From an uncultured Bacteroidales bacterium (GTDB lineage: Bacteria; Bacteroidota; Bacteroidia; Bacteroidales; Paludibacteraceae): a DNA stretch of 64,000 bases. The position numbers were made by a program, and so were the translations under genes. Numbering within the stretch: the stretch's first letter is position 1; each line of letters starts with the position of its first letter. The notes under the pieces were generated by a model, which saw only the letters and a list, made by a program, of their open reading frames with translations, ran no database searches and had not been told where the DNA came from. Of this stretch, positions 35,177 to 43,527 are shown piece by piece. The stretch covers positions 366,779 to 430,778 of the forward strand of contig CALAUA010000014.1 of assembly GCA_937891975.1 (NCBI GenBank), read 5' to 3'.

Positions 35177-35581
35177 ATGAAACAAACAATCAAACAACTC
35201 TACAACCAATTTCGTCATCTCATCTTGTACGGAATTATAGGTGGCTTATGTGCCACTTTGGATTTTGGTATTTATACCTTACTATGCCACTTTGATATTC
35301 TCCCTTACCTTTGGGCGAATGTAATTAGTATTCATTGCGGTATTATTTGCAGCTTTTTACTCAATCGCACTTTCAACTTCAAAGTCAAGGATAAAACTCC
35401 TCAACGCTTTCTCTCATTTTATGTAGTAGGATTGATAGGCTTAGGAATTAGCGAGTTAATGCTATATGTGATGGTGACTATTGGCGGATGGAATGAGTTG
35501 TTGTGCAAACTAATCTCTGTTGTAATTGTTGCTTTGATACAATTTGTACTAAATAAATATATCACTTTCAAAACCAAATAA
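35177..35581 (+). CDS. GtrA-like membrane protein
   Basis: This 134-aa protein has four hydrophobic segments. The N-terminal FRHLILYGIIGGLCATLDFGIY and the C-terminal LIQFVLNKYITFK are the GtrA family pattern (family: flipping or presenting lipid-linked sugars for cell-envelope glycans). I chose ATG 35177; the frame is open 30 codons upstream but those bases belong to the structured RNA. The next gene, a GT2 transferase, begins 2 nt after the stop, a frequent pairing in glycosylation operons. Confidence 0.85.
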   Translation: MKQTIKQLYNQFRHLILYGIIGGLCATLDFGIYTLLCHFDILPYLWANVISIHCGIICSFLLNRTFNFKVKDKTPQRFLSFYVVGLIGLGISELMLYVMVTIGGWNELLCKLISVVIVALIQFVLNKYITFKTK

Positions 35582-35583
35582 TC

Positions 35584-36303
35584 ATGAAAGATACACTCTA
35601 CATCGTGATGCCAGCTTACAATGAAGAAGCGAACATTGAAGATGTAATCAAGCAATGGCATCCAGTATGCGAACGAATCAACCAAGAAGGCAATGAGGCA
35701 AAATTAGTTATTGCCAACGATGGTAGCAAGGACAATACTTTTACCATTATGCAAGGTCTATGCAAGCAATATCCTCATTTGCTTCCTATTGACAAGCCCA
35801 ATTCTGGACACGGTGCAACAGTACTATATCTGTATCGCTATGCCATTAATGCTGGCGCAAATTTCGTTTTCCAAACTGATAGTGACGGACAAACATTACC
35901 AGAAGAGTTTTGGCAACTATGGGAGCATCGCCATGAGTATGATTTCCAAATAGGTACACGCGGAGGGCGAGAAGATGGTGCAAGTCGTGTATTTGTAACA
36001 AAAGTATTGCGTTGGGTAGTTTGGCTAATGTTTGGCGTATGGGTTAAAGATGCGAACACACCATTCCGATTGATGAATGTGGATCATCTGCAAGCGATTA
36101 TGAAACTCATTCCCGAAGATTTCTTCTTGGCGAATGTGGCAGTATCTGCTATCGCAGTCAAAATGAAAGAGAAGATCGCTTGGTATCCTATTACATTCCG
36201 TCCCCGCCAAGGTGGTGTGAATTCAATCAATATGAAGCGTATTTTCAAGATAGGAATTAAGGCTTTGGGTGATTTTAGAACAATAAATAGAAAATTGAAA
36301 TGA
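35584..36303 (+). CDS. GT2 family glycosyltransferase (dolichyl-phosphate-mannose-synthase-like)
   Basis: The 239-aa cytoplasmic enzyme has a GT-A fold: start LYIVMPAYNEEANIEDVI, nucleotide motif IANDGSKDNT, donor/metal motif QTDSDGQTLPEEF (DSD). It most likely transfers a sugar to polyprenyl phosphate on the inner face, for flipping by the GtrA-like protein. The C-terminus lacks transmembrane helices. Its stop overlaps the following ATG (ATGA). Confidence 0.87.
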   Translation: MKDTLYIVMPAYNEEANIEDVIKQWHPVCERINQEGNEAKLVIANDGSKDNTFTIMQGLCKQYPHLLPIDKPNSGHGATVLYLYRYAINAGANFVFQTDSDGQTLPEEFWQLWEHRHEYDFQIGTRGGREDGASRVFVTKVLRWVVWLMFGVWVKDANTPFRLMNVDHLQAIMKLIPEDFFLANVAVSAIAVKMKEKIAWYPITFRPRQGGVNSINMKRIFKIGIKALGDFRTINRKLK

Positions 36304-37796
36304 AAAAGGTTTTCGAAAATAAGTATCTCTTGTGGATAGTAGGTGCTTTAGGGATATTATCAATTTTAGTACTCATAATCGGTTCTTTCTTTAATCGTAT
36401 AGATGTAGATTCTGCGATTATTCTTGTAGAGATGGAACGCATTGCAGAAGGATATATTCCATATAAAACTATGCATCTTAATTATCCGCCGCTATGGTTC
36501 TATGTTAATGTTGCCCTTAAATGGTTATTCCATATCCCATATGGTTGTTATCCGTTCTATTTGGTAGTGCATTGGCTATATGCAATTGGCTGTGCTATTA
36601 GCCTATTCTATATATCTAAAAGATTTGGTGCGAACAAGATTATCTCTGCATTTGTAGCGTGGCTCTTCTTTATTGTAACTCACTGGCCACAAGGAAATAC
36701 AATTCTTTTTGAAATCCCAAGTATATTTTGGGGATTACTATCTATCAGTTTATTTCTAAAATGGAGATATAGTCATCCTGCATTACAGATTATAGTTGGT
36801 ATCTTAGCTGCGTGCTCTTTTTTAACAAAACAATTTGGAGCAGGCTTCTTGCTTCTAGTTCTATGGTTGATTATTACCTCAACATCATCAAGCAAATGGA
36901 AACAAGTGGGATATTATTTACTTGGATATTCATTACCACTACTTTTCTGCTTAACTTATTGGGGAACAAATATTTATCAATCTATTCTATTTAATGGATA
37001 TGGAACAGATGTGATGGATGCTTATAGGGGTATAGAGACTACATTCACCTCTAAAATTGAGAGAATCTGGGGAAATTTAGTGCACATTGTGAATCGCATA
37101 ACACCTGTTGTATATGTGGCGATAATATTACTTCCTATCATATTTAAGCAGAATAAATGGCGTGAAGCCTTGGTATGTTTATTTGGGATAGGAGGTTTTT
37201 CTTTACAATACTTTTTTGTTCATGGTGGACATCATTATTCACTATATATGATTCCATTTGCACTTTTACTGATTCCTATTATATTAACATTGAATGTAAA
37301 TAAATATGTTCGTGGTGCAATATGGGCAGTAATAGGAATGACAGTTGCTTTAGGAATTTATTCTGCTTTTTATAATCGAGTTTGGAAAATATATTTGCAT
37401 AATGGTAAAAAGCAATATGATGGACAATGGGTAATGGGGAAAAAAGTGGCTGATATTGTACAAGAGGGAGAGACCGTTTTCATACCTCATGGTGGAATTT
37501 GTTATATTTATTATACCGCAAATTTATATCCATCATCATGTATGGCAGACATTGGATATGGGGTTGGACCAATGGAAGTAACCATAGCAACAGCATCTAA
37601 ATGGGTATCAAATACTGATTATGTGCTGCATTTTACAGATGAGATGATGTATGATTTATATCAAGGACAAGATTACGAATACTTTTACAACGACTCTATT
37701 CAACAATATGTAAATCAATTTTATAGCGACACATTAGCCAAAGACATAGTATTGCATCATTTAAATAAACCTAAAATAGCAATGGAACTACAATGA
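36300..37796 (+). CDS. Polytopic membrane protein, GT-C-like (ArnT/PMT-type) glycosyltransferase
   Basis: This 498-aa protein has about ten or more hydrophobic segments and an acidic motif early in the first loop (NRIDVDSAIILVEMERIAEGYIPY), the position where GT-C transferases carry the catalytic Asp. FYVNVALKWLF and HWPQGNTILFEIPS follow. Its likely role is transfer of a polyprenyl-linked sugar on the outer face. The gene is visibly richer in A and T than its neighbours and less codon-adapted, which suggests separate ancestry. It overlaps both neighbours by 4 nt. The specific reaction is unknown. Confidence 0.7.
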   Translation: MKKVFENKYLLWIVGALGILSILVLIIGSFFNRIDVDSAIILVEMERIAEGYIPYKTMHLNYPPLWFYVNVALKWLFHIPYGCYPFYLVVHWLYAIGCAISLFYISKRFGANKIISAFVAWLFFIVTHWPQGNTILFEIPSIFWGLLSISLFLKWRYSHPALQIIVGILAACSFLTKQFGAGFLLLVLWLIITSTSSSKWKQVGYYLLGYSLPLLFCLTYWGTNIYQSILFNGYGTDVMDAYRGIETTFTSKIERIWGNLVHIVNRITPVVYVAIILLPIIFKQNKWREALVCLFGIGGFSLQYFFVHGGHHYSLYMIPFALLLIPIILTLNVNKYVRGAIWAVIGMTVALGIYSAFYNRVWKIYLHNGKKQYDGQWVMGKKVADIVQEGETVFIPHGGICYIYYTANLYPSSCMADIGYGVGPMEVTIATASKWVSNTDYVLHFTDEMMYDLYQGQDYEYFYNDSIQQYVNQFYSDTLAKDIVLHHLNKPKIAMELQ

Positions 37797-38911
37797 CCCA
37801 CTACGACTACCTTATTGTTGGCTCTGGTTTGTTCGGAGCTACATTTGCCTACTGCGCCAAGCAAGCAGGCAAGCGTTGTTTGGTAATTGACAAACGCCCT
37901 CACTTGGGTGGCAATATCTATTGTGAGGAGGTCGAAGGTATTCATGTACACAAGTATGGTGCGCATATCTTCCATACTAATAATAAAGAAGTGTGGGATT
38001 TTGTCAATAGCATCGTTCCTTTCAATCGCTATACCAACTGCCCTGTGGCGAACTATCATGGCGAACTATATAACCTGCCGTTCAATATGAATACTTTCCA
38101 CCAGATGTGGGGTGTCGTCACGCCTGCCGAGGCAGAAGCCAAGATTGCCGAGCAGCGAGCAGCCGCTCTAGCCGCGCTCAATGGGCGTGAACCGCAGAAC
38201 CTAGAGGAACAGGCGCTTTGTCTAGTAGGACGGGATATTTACGAAAAACTCATTAAGGGCTATACCGAGAAGCAATGGGGCAGACCTTGCGCCGAGCTGC
38301 CAGCGTTCATCATCCGCCGTCTGCCAGTACGTATGGTGTATGACAACAACTACTTCAACGATGCCTACCAGGGCATACCTATTGGCGGATACAATCGACT
38401 GATTGAGGGGATGCTAGAGGGAGTAGACACACAGGTGAATACCGATTTCTTTGCCGATCGCGAGAAATGGGAAATTGTCGCTGATAAGATTGTCTTTACA
38501 GGTAAGATTGACGAGTACTATGAATATCGCTTTGGCAAATTGGACTATCGTACTGTGCGTTTTGAGACCGAAACGATAGATACTGCCAATTATCAGGGCA
38601 ATGCGGTAATCAACTATACCGACCGTGAAACACCTTATACCCGAGTGATTGAGCATAAACATTTTGAGTCGTTTGGTCAGGCGGTGTATGATAATCCGAA
38701 GACTGTGATTAGCCGCGAGTATAGCACCGAGTGGCAAGATGGCATGGAGCCTTTTTATCCAATCAATGACGATAAAAACTCCGCACTCTACGCACAGTAC
38801 AAGCAACTCGCCGACCAAGAAACAAATGTTATCTTCGGCGGTCGCCTAGCAGAATACAAGTACTACGACATGGCTCCAATTATAGAAAAATTGTTAAAGT
38901 TGAATTTATAA
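37793..38911 (+). CDS. glf: UDP-galactopyranose mutase
   Basis: This flavoenzyme converts UDP-galactopyranose to UDP-galactofuranose for surface polysaccharides (372 aa, normal length). The N-terminal FAD motif is YLIVGSGLFGATFAY; GGNIYCEEVEGIHVHKYGAHIFHT is the substrate-side signature; the C-terminal part has NDDKNSALYAQY and FGGRLAEYKYYDM. It overlaps the membrane protein by 4 nt and closes the operon. It implies galactofuranose in the organism's glycans. No clear terminator follows. Confidence 0.96.
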   Translation: MTHYDYLIVGSGLFGATFAYCAKQAGKRCLVIDKRPHLGGNIYCEEVEGIHVHKYGAHIFHTNNKEVWDFVNSIVPFNRYTNCPVANYHGELYNLPFNMNTFHQMWGVVTPAEAEAKIAEQRAAALAALNGREPQNLEEQALCLVGRDIYEKLIKGYTEKQWGRPCAELPAFIIRRLPVRMVYDNNYFNDAYQGIPIGGYNRLIEGMLEGVDTQVNTDFFADREKWEIVADKIVFTGKIDEYYEYRFGKLDYRTVRFETETIDTANYQGNAVINYTDRETPYTRVIEHKHFESFGQAVYDNPKTVISREYSTEWQDGMEPFYPINDDKNSALYAQYKQLADQETNVIFGGRLAEYKYYDMAPIIEKLLKLNL

Positions 38912-39035
38912 AATTCGGATTATTCATAAAATCATTTACTTGCAATTTTGGCATAGAATTTGTATAAATGGTTGTAGAACAATCATCTAAAATATCGGTT
39001 TGAGTATTAAAATTTACAAAAAATTGTGTATACAT

Positions 39036-39066
39036 TTGCATATTTGCAAAAAAAAGTGTACCTTTG
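39036..39066 (+). promoter_or_regulatory. Promoter of the RelE-like/ImmA pair
   Basis: TTG at 39036-39038 and TACCTTTG at 39059-39066, 20 nt apart. The start codon follows 41 nt later. Confidence 0.8.
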
Positions 39067-39107
39067 CAAACTTTTTTAGTTATATTAGCAAACAACGTCT
39101 TTCCCCC

Positions 39108-39515
39108 ATGAAAATTACTTTTAAGTCAACAAAATCAAATATTATATACCAACGTTTCGTAGAAGATCCAACTGATAGAGCAAAACAAAGAGCATTTTAT
39201 CGAGAATTTGATAGCAAAATCGCATCATCTGCAGCCAAACTACACCAACGATTATTAGCATATCCCTCAGTAGCTACTTACAACAAAGATTATGGACAGA
39301 CAACCAATCGTATAGAAACAACGAAAGGAACAAGAGATAAAGATCCGTTACTACTAAAGGTTCGAGTAACTGGAGCTTGGAGAAAATTTTTCTATTCAAT
39401 TAATACTTCATCAGGTGATTTTTTATTAGAGAAAGAATGGAGTGGTCAATTTGATGCAGTGACCGATATTTATATTACACATGTAAATAACCACGATTAT
39501 GATGCAGTTCACTAA
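39108..39515 (+). CDS. Putative RelE/HigB-like toxin component
   Basis: This is a 135-aa protein from ATG 39108; the frame is open upstream through the promoter, but those codons are not translated sensibly. The C-terminal half has the arrangement of RelE/ParE-fold toxins: LLKVRVTGAWRKFFYSI, a short strand, then DAVTDIYITHVNNHDY. The N-terminal half is charged and helical. It overlaps the downstream ImmA/IrrE-type gene by 17 nt, toxin first, an order also seen in HigBA systems. Assignment rests on general shape and context only; no active-site residues can be confirmed. Confidence 0.5.
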   Translation: MKITFKSTKSNIIYQRFVEDPTDRAKQRAFYREFDSKIASSAAKLHQRLLAYPSVATYNKDYGQTTNRIETTKGTRDKDPLLLKVRVTGAWRKFFYSINTSSGDFLLEKEWSGQFDAVTDIYITHVNNHDYDAVH

Positions 39516-40581
39516 ACATAAAGAAAATGTTGCAAACCCATTATTGATGCTTAATACAATAGGCGAGGAGGTTTGTTGCCTTTTTTCTAATTATGGATAC
39601 GAAAATGCTGAAGTATTATTAAAGATACCTAATTTAGCAAAAAAGGAACGTCTATCACAAATACAAATAAGAAAGATTTGTACCATGTTGAATGGCGGGG
39701 ACTCAATGTATGCGTTTTTAGATACATTTCAAAATAATTATCTTCAAGAGAAGCAGAAGGGGTTGATTTCATATAAACAAGCTAAAAAGAATTTTACTCG
39801 ATTGAAAATGGTTTTGCCATTATTGAGAAATGAGTATAATGATGGGCTAGATCGTCTTGATGATATTTTAGATTATTTTAATGTTTTATCTGAACAAGAT
39901 ATTTTTGTTGCTGCAGAAAAAACAGCGGCACTTTTTCGTCAACAAAATAACGTAGATGTTGATCCTGTTAATTTGAAGGCATGGTTACGTCGGGGAGAGT
40001 TAGATTTTGAGCGTATGAATCTTCCTGAGTATGATAAAGAAGAATTAAGTAGGTGGATAGATAGTCGCCAGTGGGAGGCTTACTTAGAAGATGAAAGTTA
40101 TTTAAAATCTTTACCTAATATTTTATCTCGTTTTGGTGTTGCATTGGTATTAGTCCCCTTTTTACCTAAAACTGTATATGGTGCTGTTAGATGGTTTGAT
40201 GGTCACCCATTAATTCAAATTTCTGATAGAGGACAAGATTTAGCTACTTGTTGGTTTACTTTATTTCATGAATTTGGTCATATTTTACTCCACGAAAAAG
40301 CAGATATTTTTGAAGGATCAATGAATGATAGTAAAGTTAGTAAGATTCAACGAGAGCGTGAAGCGAATAAATTTGCTAATCATTATTTATTCAATGGAGA
40401 TGATCTTCGTAAAGAAATTTTTGCTTCCGTACAAAAAGGAGAATGTATAGTACCATCATCTTTGGCTAAAAAATACAATGTAAACCTCATATTTGTTGCT
40501 TATTGGTTAATAAAAGCCCAGTACCAACCTACATTTCAAAAACGTATTCATATAGATTTTACATCTGTGTACCAATCATAA
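39499..40581 (+). CDS. ImmA/IrrE-type zinc metallopeptidase with a novel N-terminal region
   Basis: The 360-aa protein has a C-terminal ImmA/IrrE peptidase domain: zinc motif HEFGH at 257-261 in WFTLFHEFGHILLHE and a downstream REREANKFANHYLF helix with the third ligand. Residues 1-150 are helical and I do not recognise them as a standard XRE helix-turn-helix. Such peptidases cleave repressors in mobile elements and often pair with toxin genes. Together with the overlapping upstream gene it looks like an addiction or regulatory module. A strong terminator closes the pair. Start at ATG 39499 (or 39502). Confidence 0.8.
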   Translation: MMQFTKHKENVANPLLMLNTIGEEVCCLFSNYGYENAEVLLKIPNLAKKERLSQIQIRKICTMLNGGDSMYAFLDTFQNNYLQEKQKGLISYKQAKKNFTRLKMVLPLLRNEYNDGLDRLDDILDYFNVLSEQDIFVAAEKTAALFRQQNNVDVDPVNLKAWLRRGELDFERMNLPEYDKEELSRWIDSRQWEAYLEDESYLKSLPNILSRFGVALVLVPFLPKTVYGAVRWFDGHPLIQISDRGQDLATCWFTLFHEFGHILLHEKADIFEGSMNDSKVSKIQREREANKFANHYLFNGDDLRKEIFASVQKGECIVPSSLAKKYNVNLIFVAYWLIKAQYQPTFQKRIHIDFTSVYQS

Positions 40582-40602
40582 GATAAATGATACTTTCTAC
40601 AT

Positions 40603-40638
40603 AAAATAGCGTATTTCGATACGCTGTTTTATTTTTTT
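40603..40638 (+). terminator. Intrinsic terminator with TTCG tetraloop
   Basis: The stem AGCGTAT/ATACGCT closes on the loop TTCG, with AAAA/TTTT outside and then ATTTTTTT. It ends the RelE-like/ImmA transcript. Confidence 0.88.
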
Positions 40639-40740
40639 ATATTGTAATAGGTATCCCAATACTACCTTCCTAGAAAGCAATGGAAGCAATATCCACCATA
40701 CGAAGAATGAGCTTGCGCAGATAACCACAGTATACTTCAT

Positions 40741-41562
40741 ATGAATTATATTGACAAGTCAAATCTTATCGGTGAGCAACGCTATAGCGATCGACTGACC
40801 TATGATGGTACATGGGAGAATAATCTATTCAATTTCATTCGTATTGTATTGCCTCGTTTGACAAAAGACCTGCCACGACCATTTGTTATGGATGGTGTGG
40901 AAAGAAAGGATGATACCCCACAACACAAAGCTATTCGTGAGGCGATGACCAATGCCATTATTCATGCAGATTTTATGCTGAATGGTATCCTCAAAATAGA
41001 AAAGACGGATGATGCATTTATATTCACCAACCCGGGATTGCTTAAACTGCCGATAGAACAAATCTATGCAGGTGGCGAAAGCAAGGCTCGTAATCAACGC
41101 ATACAAAATATGTTGCGCATGATTGGTTATGGTGAGAATATCGGTTCTGGTTTTCCGCTAATATTGAGTGCTTGGAATGAAAAACATTGGATTAAACCCG
41201 AACTGATAGAACAAACCGAATTGATGCAGGTCAAATTGGTTCTGCATATACTCAATGAAGGTGTCCCTCAAAGTGTCCCTCAAGATGTCCCTCAAGATGT
41301 CCCTCAAGATGTCCCTCAAGATGTCCCTCAAGGTGGCACCCAAGGTGGCACTCAAGATGACACCCAAGGTGAGACTCAAGGGTTAGATTTGGATAGTTGG
41401 ATTGAAAATGAAATTGCTCGTAATCCTAAAATTACTACGGAAGAATTGGCCCAAAAAAGTAAAAAGGGTATAAGAACTATCAAACGCCACCTTGCTAAAC
41501 TAAAACATATCAACTATGTTGGCAGCGGTTATAGTGGTCATTGGGAAATAATACAAAAATAA
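40741..41562 (+). CDS. C-terminal part of an ATP-binding (HATPase/RecG-like) transcriptional regulator, truncated
   Basis: The 273-aa protein matches the second half of the AlbA_2/HATPase_c_4 regulator family (intact members about 450-550 aa). The ATP-fold part is clear (AIREAMTNAIIHADF, FIFTNPGLLKLPIEQIYAGGES, RIQNMLRMIGYGENIGSGFP), then a low-complexity linker of VPQD and TQGG units (174-213), then a winged-helix (TTEELAQKSKKGIRTIKRHLAKL). The N-terminal DNA-binding AlbA_2 domain is absent and no promoter is visible in 40,640-40,740. It could be a decayed remnant or a short functional form. Confidence 0.65.
   Translation: MNYIDKSNLIGEQRYSDRLTYDGTWENNLFNFIRIVLPRLTKDLPRPFVMDGVERKDDTPQHKAIREAMTNAIIHADFMLNGILKIEKTDDAFIFTNPGLLKLPIEQIYAGGESKARNQRIQNMLRMIGYGENIGSGFPLILSAWNEKHWIKPELIEQTELMQVKLVLHILNEGVPQSVPQDVPQDVPQDVPQDVPQGGTQGGTQDDTQGETQGLDLDSWIENEIARNPKITTEELAQKSKKGIRTIKRHLAKLKHINYVGSGYSGHWEIIQK
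41261..41380 (+). repeat. In-frame 12-bp tandem repeat (ten units)
   Basis: Ten 12-nt units begin as GTCCCTCAAGAT and drift to GGTGGCACCCAA. They encode VPQD then GTQG repeats. Because the unit is a multiple of three, copy-number changes alter linker length and not frame. Confidence 0.9.
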
Positions 41563-41592
41563 GTTGCCATCTCTACAATTTTACTGCAGACC

Positions 41593-41714
41593 TTCGGCAC
41601 AATCTTCGGCACGCGAAAACTTTTTGCAAAAAAATACACTCACACTGGAAGCCCTGTAAATACTACACTTCCCGCGTGTTGTATATACCATTTTATTCTC
41701 TAAATTCTCAAATC
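41593..41714. repeat. Direct repeat, left copy, before the DUF4143 ATPase
   Basis: This 122-bp copy matches 43145-43266 at about 95 percent (six differences, no gaps). Its inverted arms around 41641-41678 no longer pair perfectly (CACACTGGAAG against CTTCCCGCGTG). The 289-nt gap 41563-41851 also holds an imperfect ~25-bp repeat (41730-41793) and a promoter. Confidence 0.9.
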
Positions 41715-41795
41715 GCATTCAGTTAGTTACCACAAAACCACGTAACATAATGCCACAAAAACACATAATAAAATGTCACAAAAACACGTAATGAT

Positions 41796-41826
41796 TTGCA
41801 TATGTCATTTATTTTTAGTACCTTTG
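41796..41826 (+). promoter_or_regulatory. Promoter of the DUF4143 ATPase
   Basis: TTG at 41796-41798 and TACCTTTG at 41819-41826, 20 nt apart. The ATG follows after 25 nt. Confidence 0.8.
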
Positions 41827-41851
41827 CAGCGTATTTCAAAAATTAACCTAT

Positions 41852-43141
41852 ATGGCATATATTGAGAGAAAAGTTGATAGTCTATTAGAGGAATTGTTAG
41901 ATTCATCAGGCGCAGTACTGATAGAGGGGCCTAAATGGTGTGGCAAGACAACTACAGCGGAACAACACGCTAAGAGTGTTATTCGTTTGCAAAATCCTGA
42001 TACGCGCGAAGCTTATATTACTACGGCAAAAACCAAACCTTCACTTCTCTTAAAAGGTGAAACGCCACGCCTGATTGATGAATGGCAGATAATCCCACAA
42101 TTGTGGGATGCAGTACGTGTAACTGTGGATGAGCGACAAGAAATGGGACAGTTTATTTTGACGGGGAGCAATTCTGTGGATAATCAACAAATCATGCATT
42201 CGGGTACGGGTCGTATAGCTCGGCTAAGAATGCATCCGATGAGTTTGTATGAAACGGGGGAATCTACAGGAGAAATTTCACTTAAGGCATTGTTTGACAA
42301 TCCTAATTTGGACATTGATGGTGTCACATCTCGAATCAGTGTGGAAGAATTAATCTTTGCTGCATGTCGTGGTGGCTGGCCTGCTGCACATATTGCCAAA
42401 AGTAATACTGCCAAACTAAATGTCGCCAAAAACTATATTGATAGTCTTTGTGCTACGGATATTTCTACCGTAGATGGTGTACAACGAAACGAAGAGTTGG
42501 CACGAGCCATATTGCGATCATATGCACGTAACATCTCCACATTGGCAAAAAAGACGAATATGCTAAAAGATGTGGTTGCCAACTTTGAGAGCGTTTCTCA
42601 AAGTACATTCGATAGTTATTTGAATGCCTTCCAACGCCTCTTCGTTATTCAAGATTTACCTGCTTGGTGTCCTGCTATTCGTTCAGCATCCGCTATTCGT
42701 AGCGGCATGAAACGCGAATTCTGTGACCCTTCTATTGCTGTGTCGGCACTGGGATTGACACCACAGATATTGGAGATGGACTTGAAAACTTTTGGATTTA
42801 TCTTTGAAACAATGGGCATTCGTGATTTGCGAGCTTATTCACAAGCTATGCGAGGTAGTTTGTCTTATTACCACGACCGTTACGATTTAGAAACAGATGC
42901 TGTCTTGCGCATTGCTAATGGACAATTTGCGTTGATTGAGTTCAAACTGGGTAGTTCAGAGATTGAAGAAGGTGCTAATCATTTGATAGAGTTACGCGAT
43001 CTAATTCGTGAATACAATAAATATGAAAAGCAAGTACCTTTACGTGAACCTGACTTAATGATGGTTATCACAGGAGGACAACTTGCATATACTCGCGAAG
43101 ATGGTGTCAAAGTAATACCATTGGCATGTTTGCGAGATTAA
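41852..43141 (+). CDS. AAA+ ATPase with DUF4143 domain
   Basis: The 429-aa protein belongs to the AAA_14/DUF4143 family, which is multi-copy in gut Bacteroidetes. The P-loop GPKWCGKTT is at residues 26-34, Walker B-like LIDEWQ near 76, the sensor TGSN near 113. The DUF4143 part begins around 210 (AILRSYARNISTLAKKTN) and ends with a nuclease-like core (LIEFKLGSSEIEEGANHL, PSD-D/ExK fold type pattern). Function is unknown; a role in element defence or mobility is discussed for relatives. The gene lies between 122-bp direct repeats with its own promoter and terminator, so it looks like a self-contained cassette. Confidence 0.85.
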   Translation: MAYIERKVDSLLEELLDSSGAVLIEGPKWCGKTTTAEQHAKSVIRLQNPDTREAYITTAKTKPSLLLKGETPRLIDEWQIIPQLWDAVRVTVDERQEMGQFILTGSNSVDNQQIMHSGTGRIARLRMHPMSLYETGESTGEISLKALFDNPNLDIDGVTSRISVEELIFAACRGGWPAAHIAKSNTAKLNVAKNYIDSLCATDISTVDGVQRNEELARAILRSYARNISTLAKKTNMLKDVVANFESVSQSTFDSYLNAFQRLFVIQDLPAWCPAIRSASAIRSGMKREFCDPSIAVSALGLTPQILEMDLKTFGFIFETMGIRDLRAYSQAMRGSLSYYHDRYDLETDAVLRIANGQFALIEFKLGSSEIEEGANHLIELRDLIREYNKYEKQVPLREPDLMMVITGGQLAYTREDGVKVIPLACLRD

Positions 43142-43144
43142 ACT

Positions 43145-43266
43145 TTCGGCACAATCTTCGGCACGCGAAAACTTTTTGCAAAAAAATACACTCACGCGGG
43201 AAGCCCTGTAAATACTACACTTCCCGCGTGTTGTATATACCATTTCACTCCCAAAATTCTCAAATC
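43145..43266. repeat. Direct repeat, right copy, after the DUF4143 ATPase
   Basis: This is the partner of 41593-41714. It contains a perfect 11-bp inverted repeat CACGCGGGAAG (43193-43203) / CTTCCCGCGTG (43220-43230), which is damaged in the left copy. The 386-nt gap 43142-43527 also holds a terminator and the next promoter; no gene is supported there. Confidence 0.9.
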
Positions 43267-43301
43267 TTCGGCACAAAACCCCTTCTGCGCCGAAGATTTT
43301 T
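43262..43301 (+). terminator. Intrinsic terminator of the DUF4143 gene
   Basis: The 11-bp stem AAATCTTCGGC/GCCGAAGATTT is followed by TTTTT. It overlaps the end of the right direct repeat. Confidence 0.85.
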
Positions 43302-43474
43302 GCATCATTATTATAGAGGCACAAATACTTGAAACACAAAAGCCACAGAAAGCCCACAGATCTCCTATAGATGTGCTACAGTGGTCGCCTAACTTGTAGC
43401 ATATTTATTCCCAATACGATTAAAGAGTTTTTATACAAATCACACCAACAAATCACCATTTCACACACCATAGC

Positions 43475-43505
43475 TTGCATATCTGCAAATTTTTCTGTAC
43501 CTTTG
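43475..43505 (+). promoter_or_regulatory. Promoter of the BRO-domain gene
   Basis: TTG at 43475-43477 and TACCTTTG at 43498-43505, 20 nt apart. Confidence 0.8.
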
Positions 43506-43527
43506 CAGCATAAATTCAGTTAATGTT

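Noticed and set aside
38948..38964. Sigma-54-like site (TTGGCAT, 4 nt, TTTGTA)
   Set aside because: The -12 element is imperfect (GT for GC), there is no activator site or sigma-54 gene in view, and a better standard promoter lies 70 nt further on.
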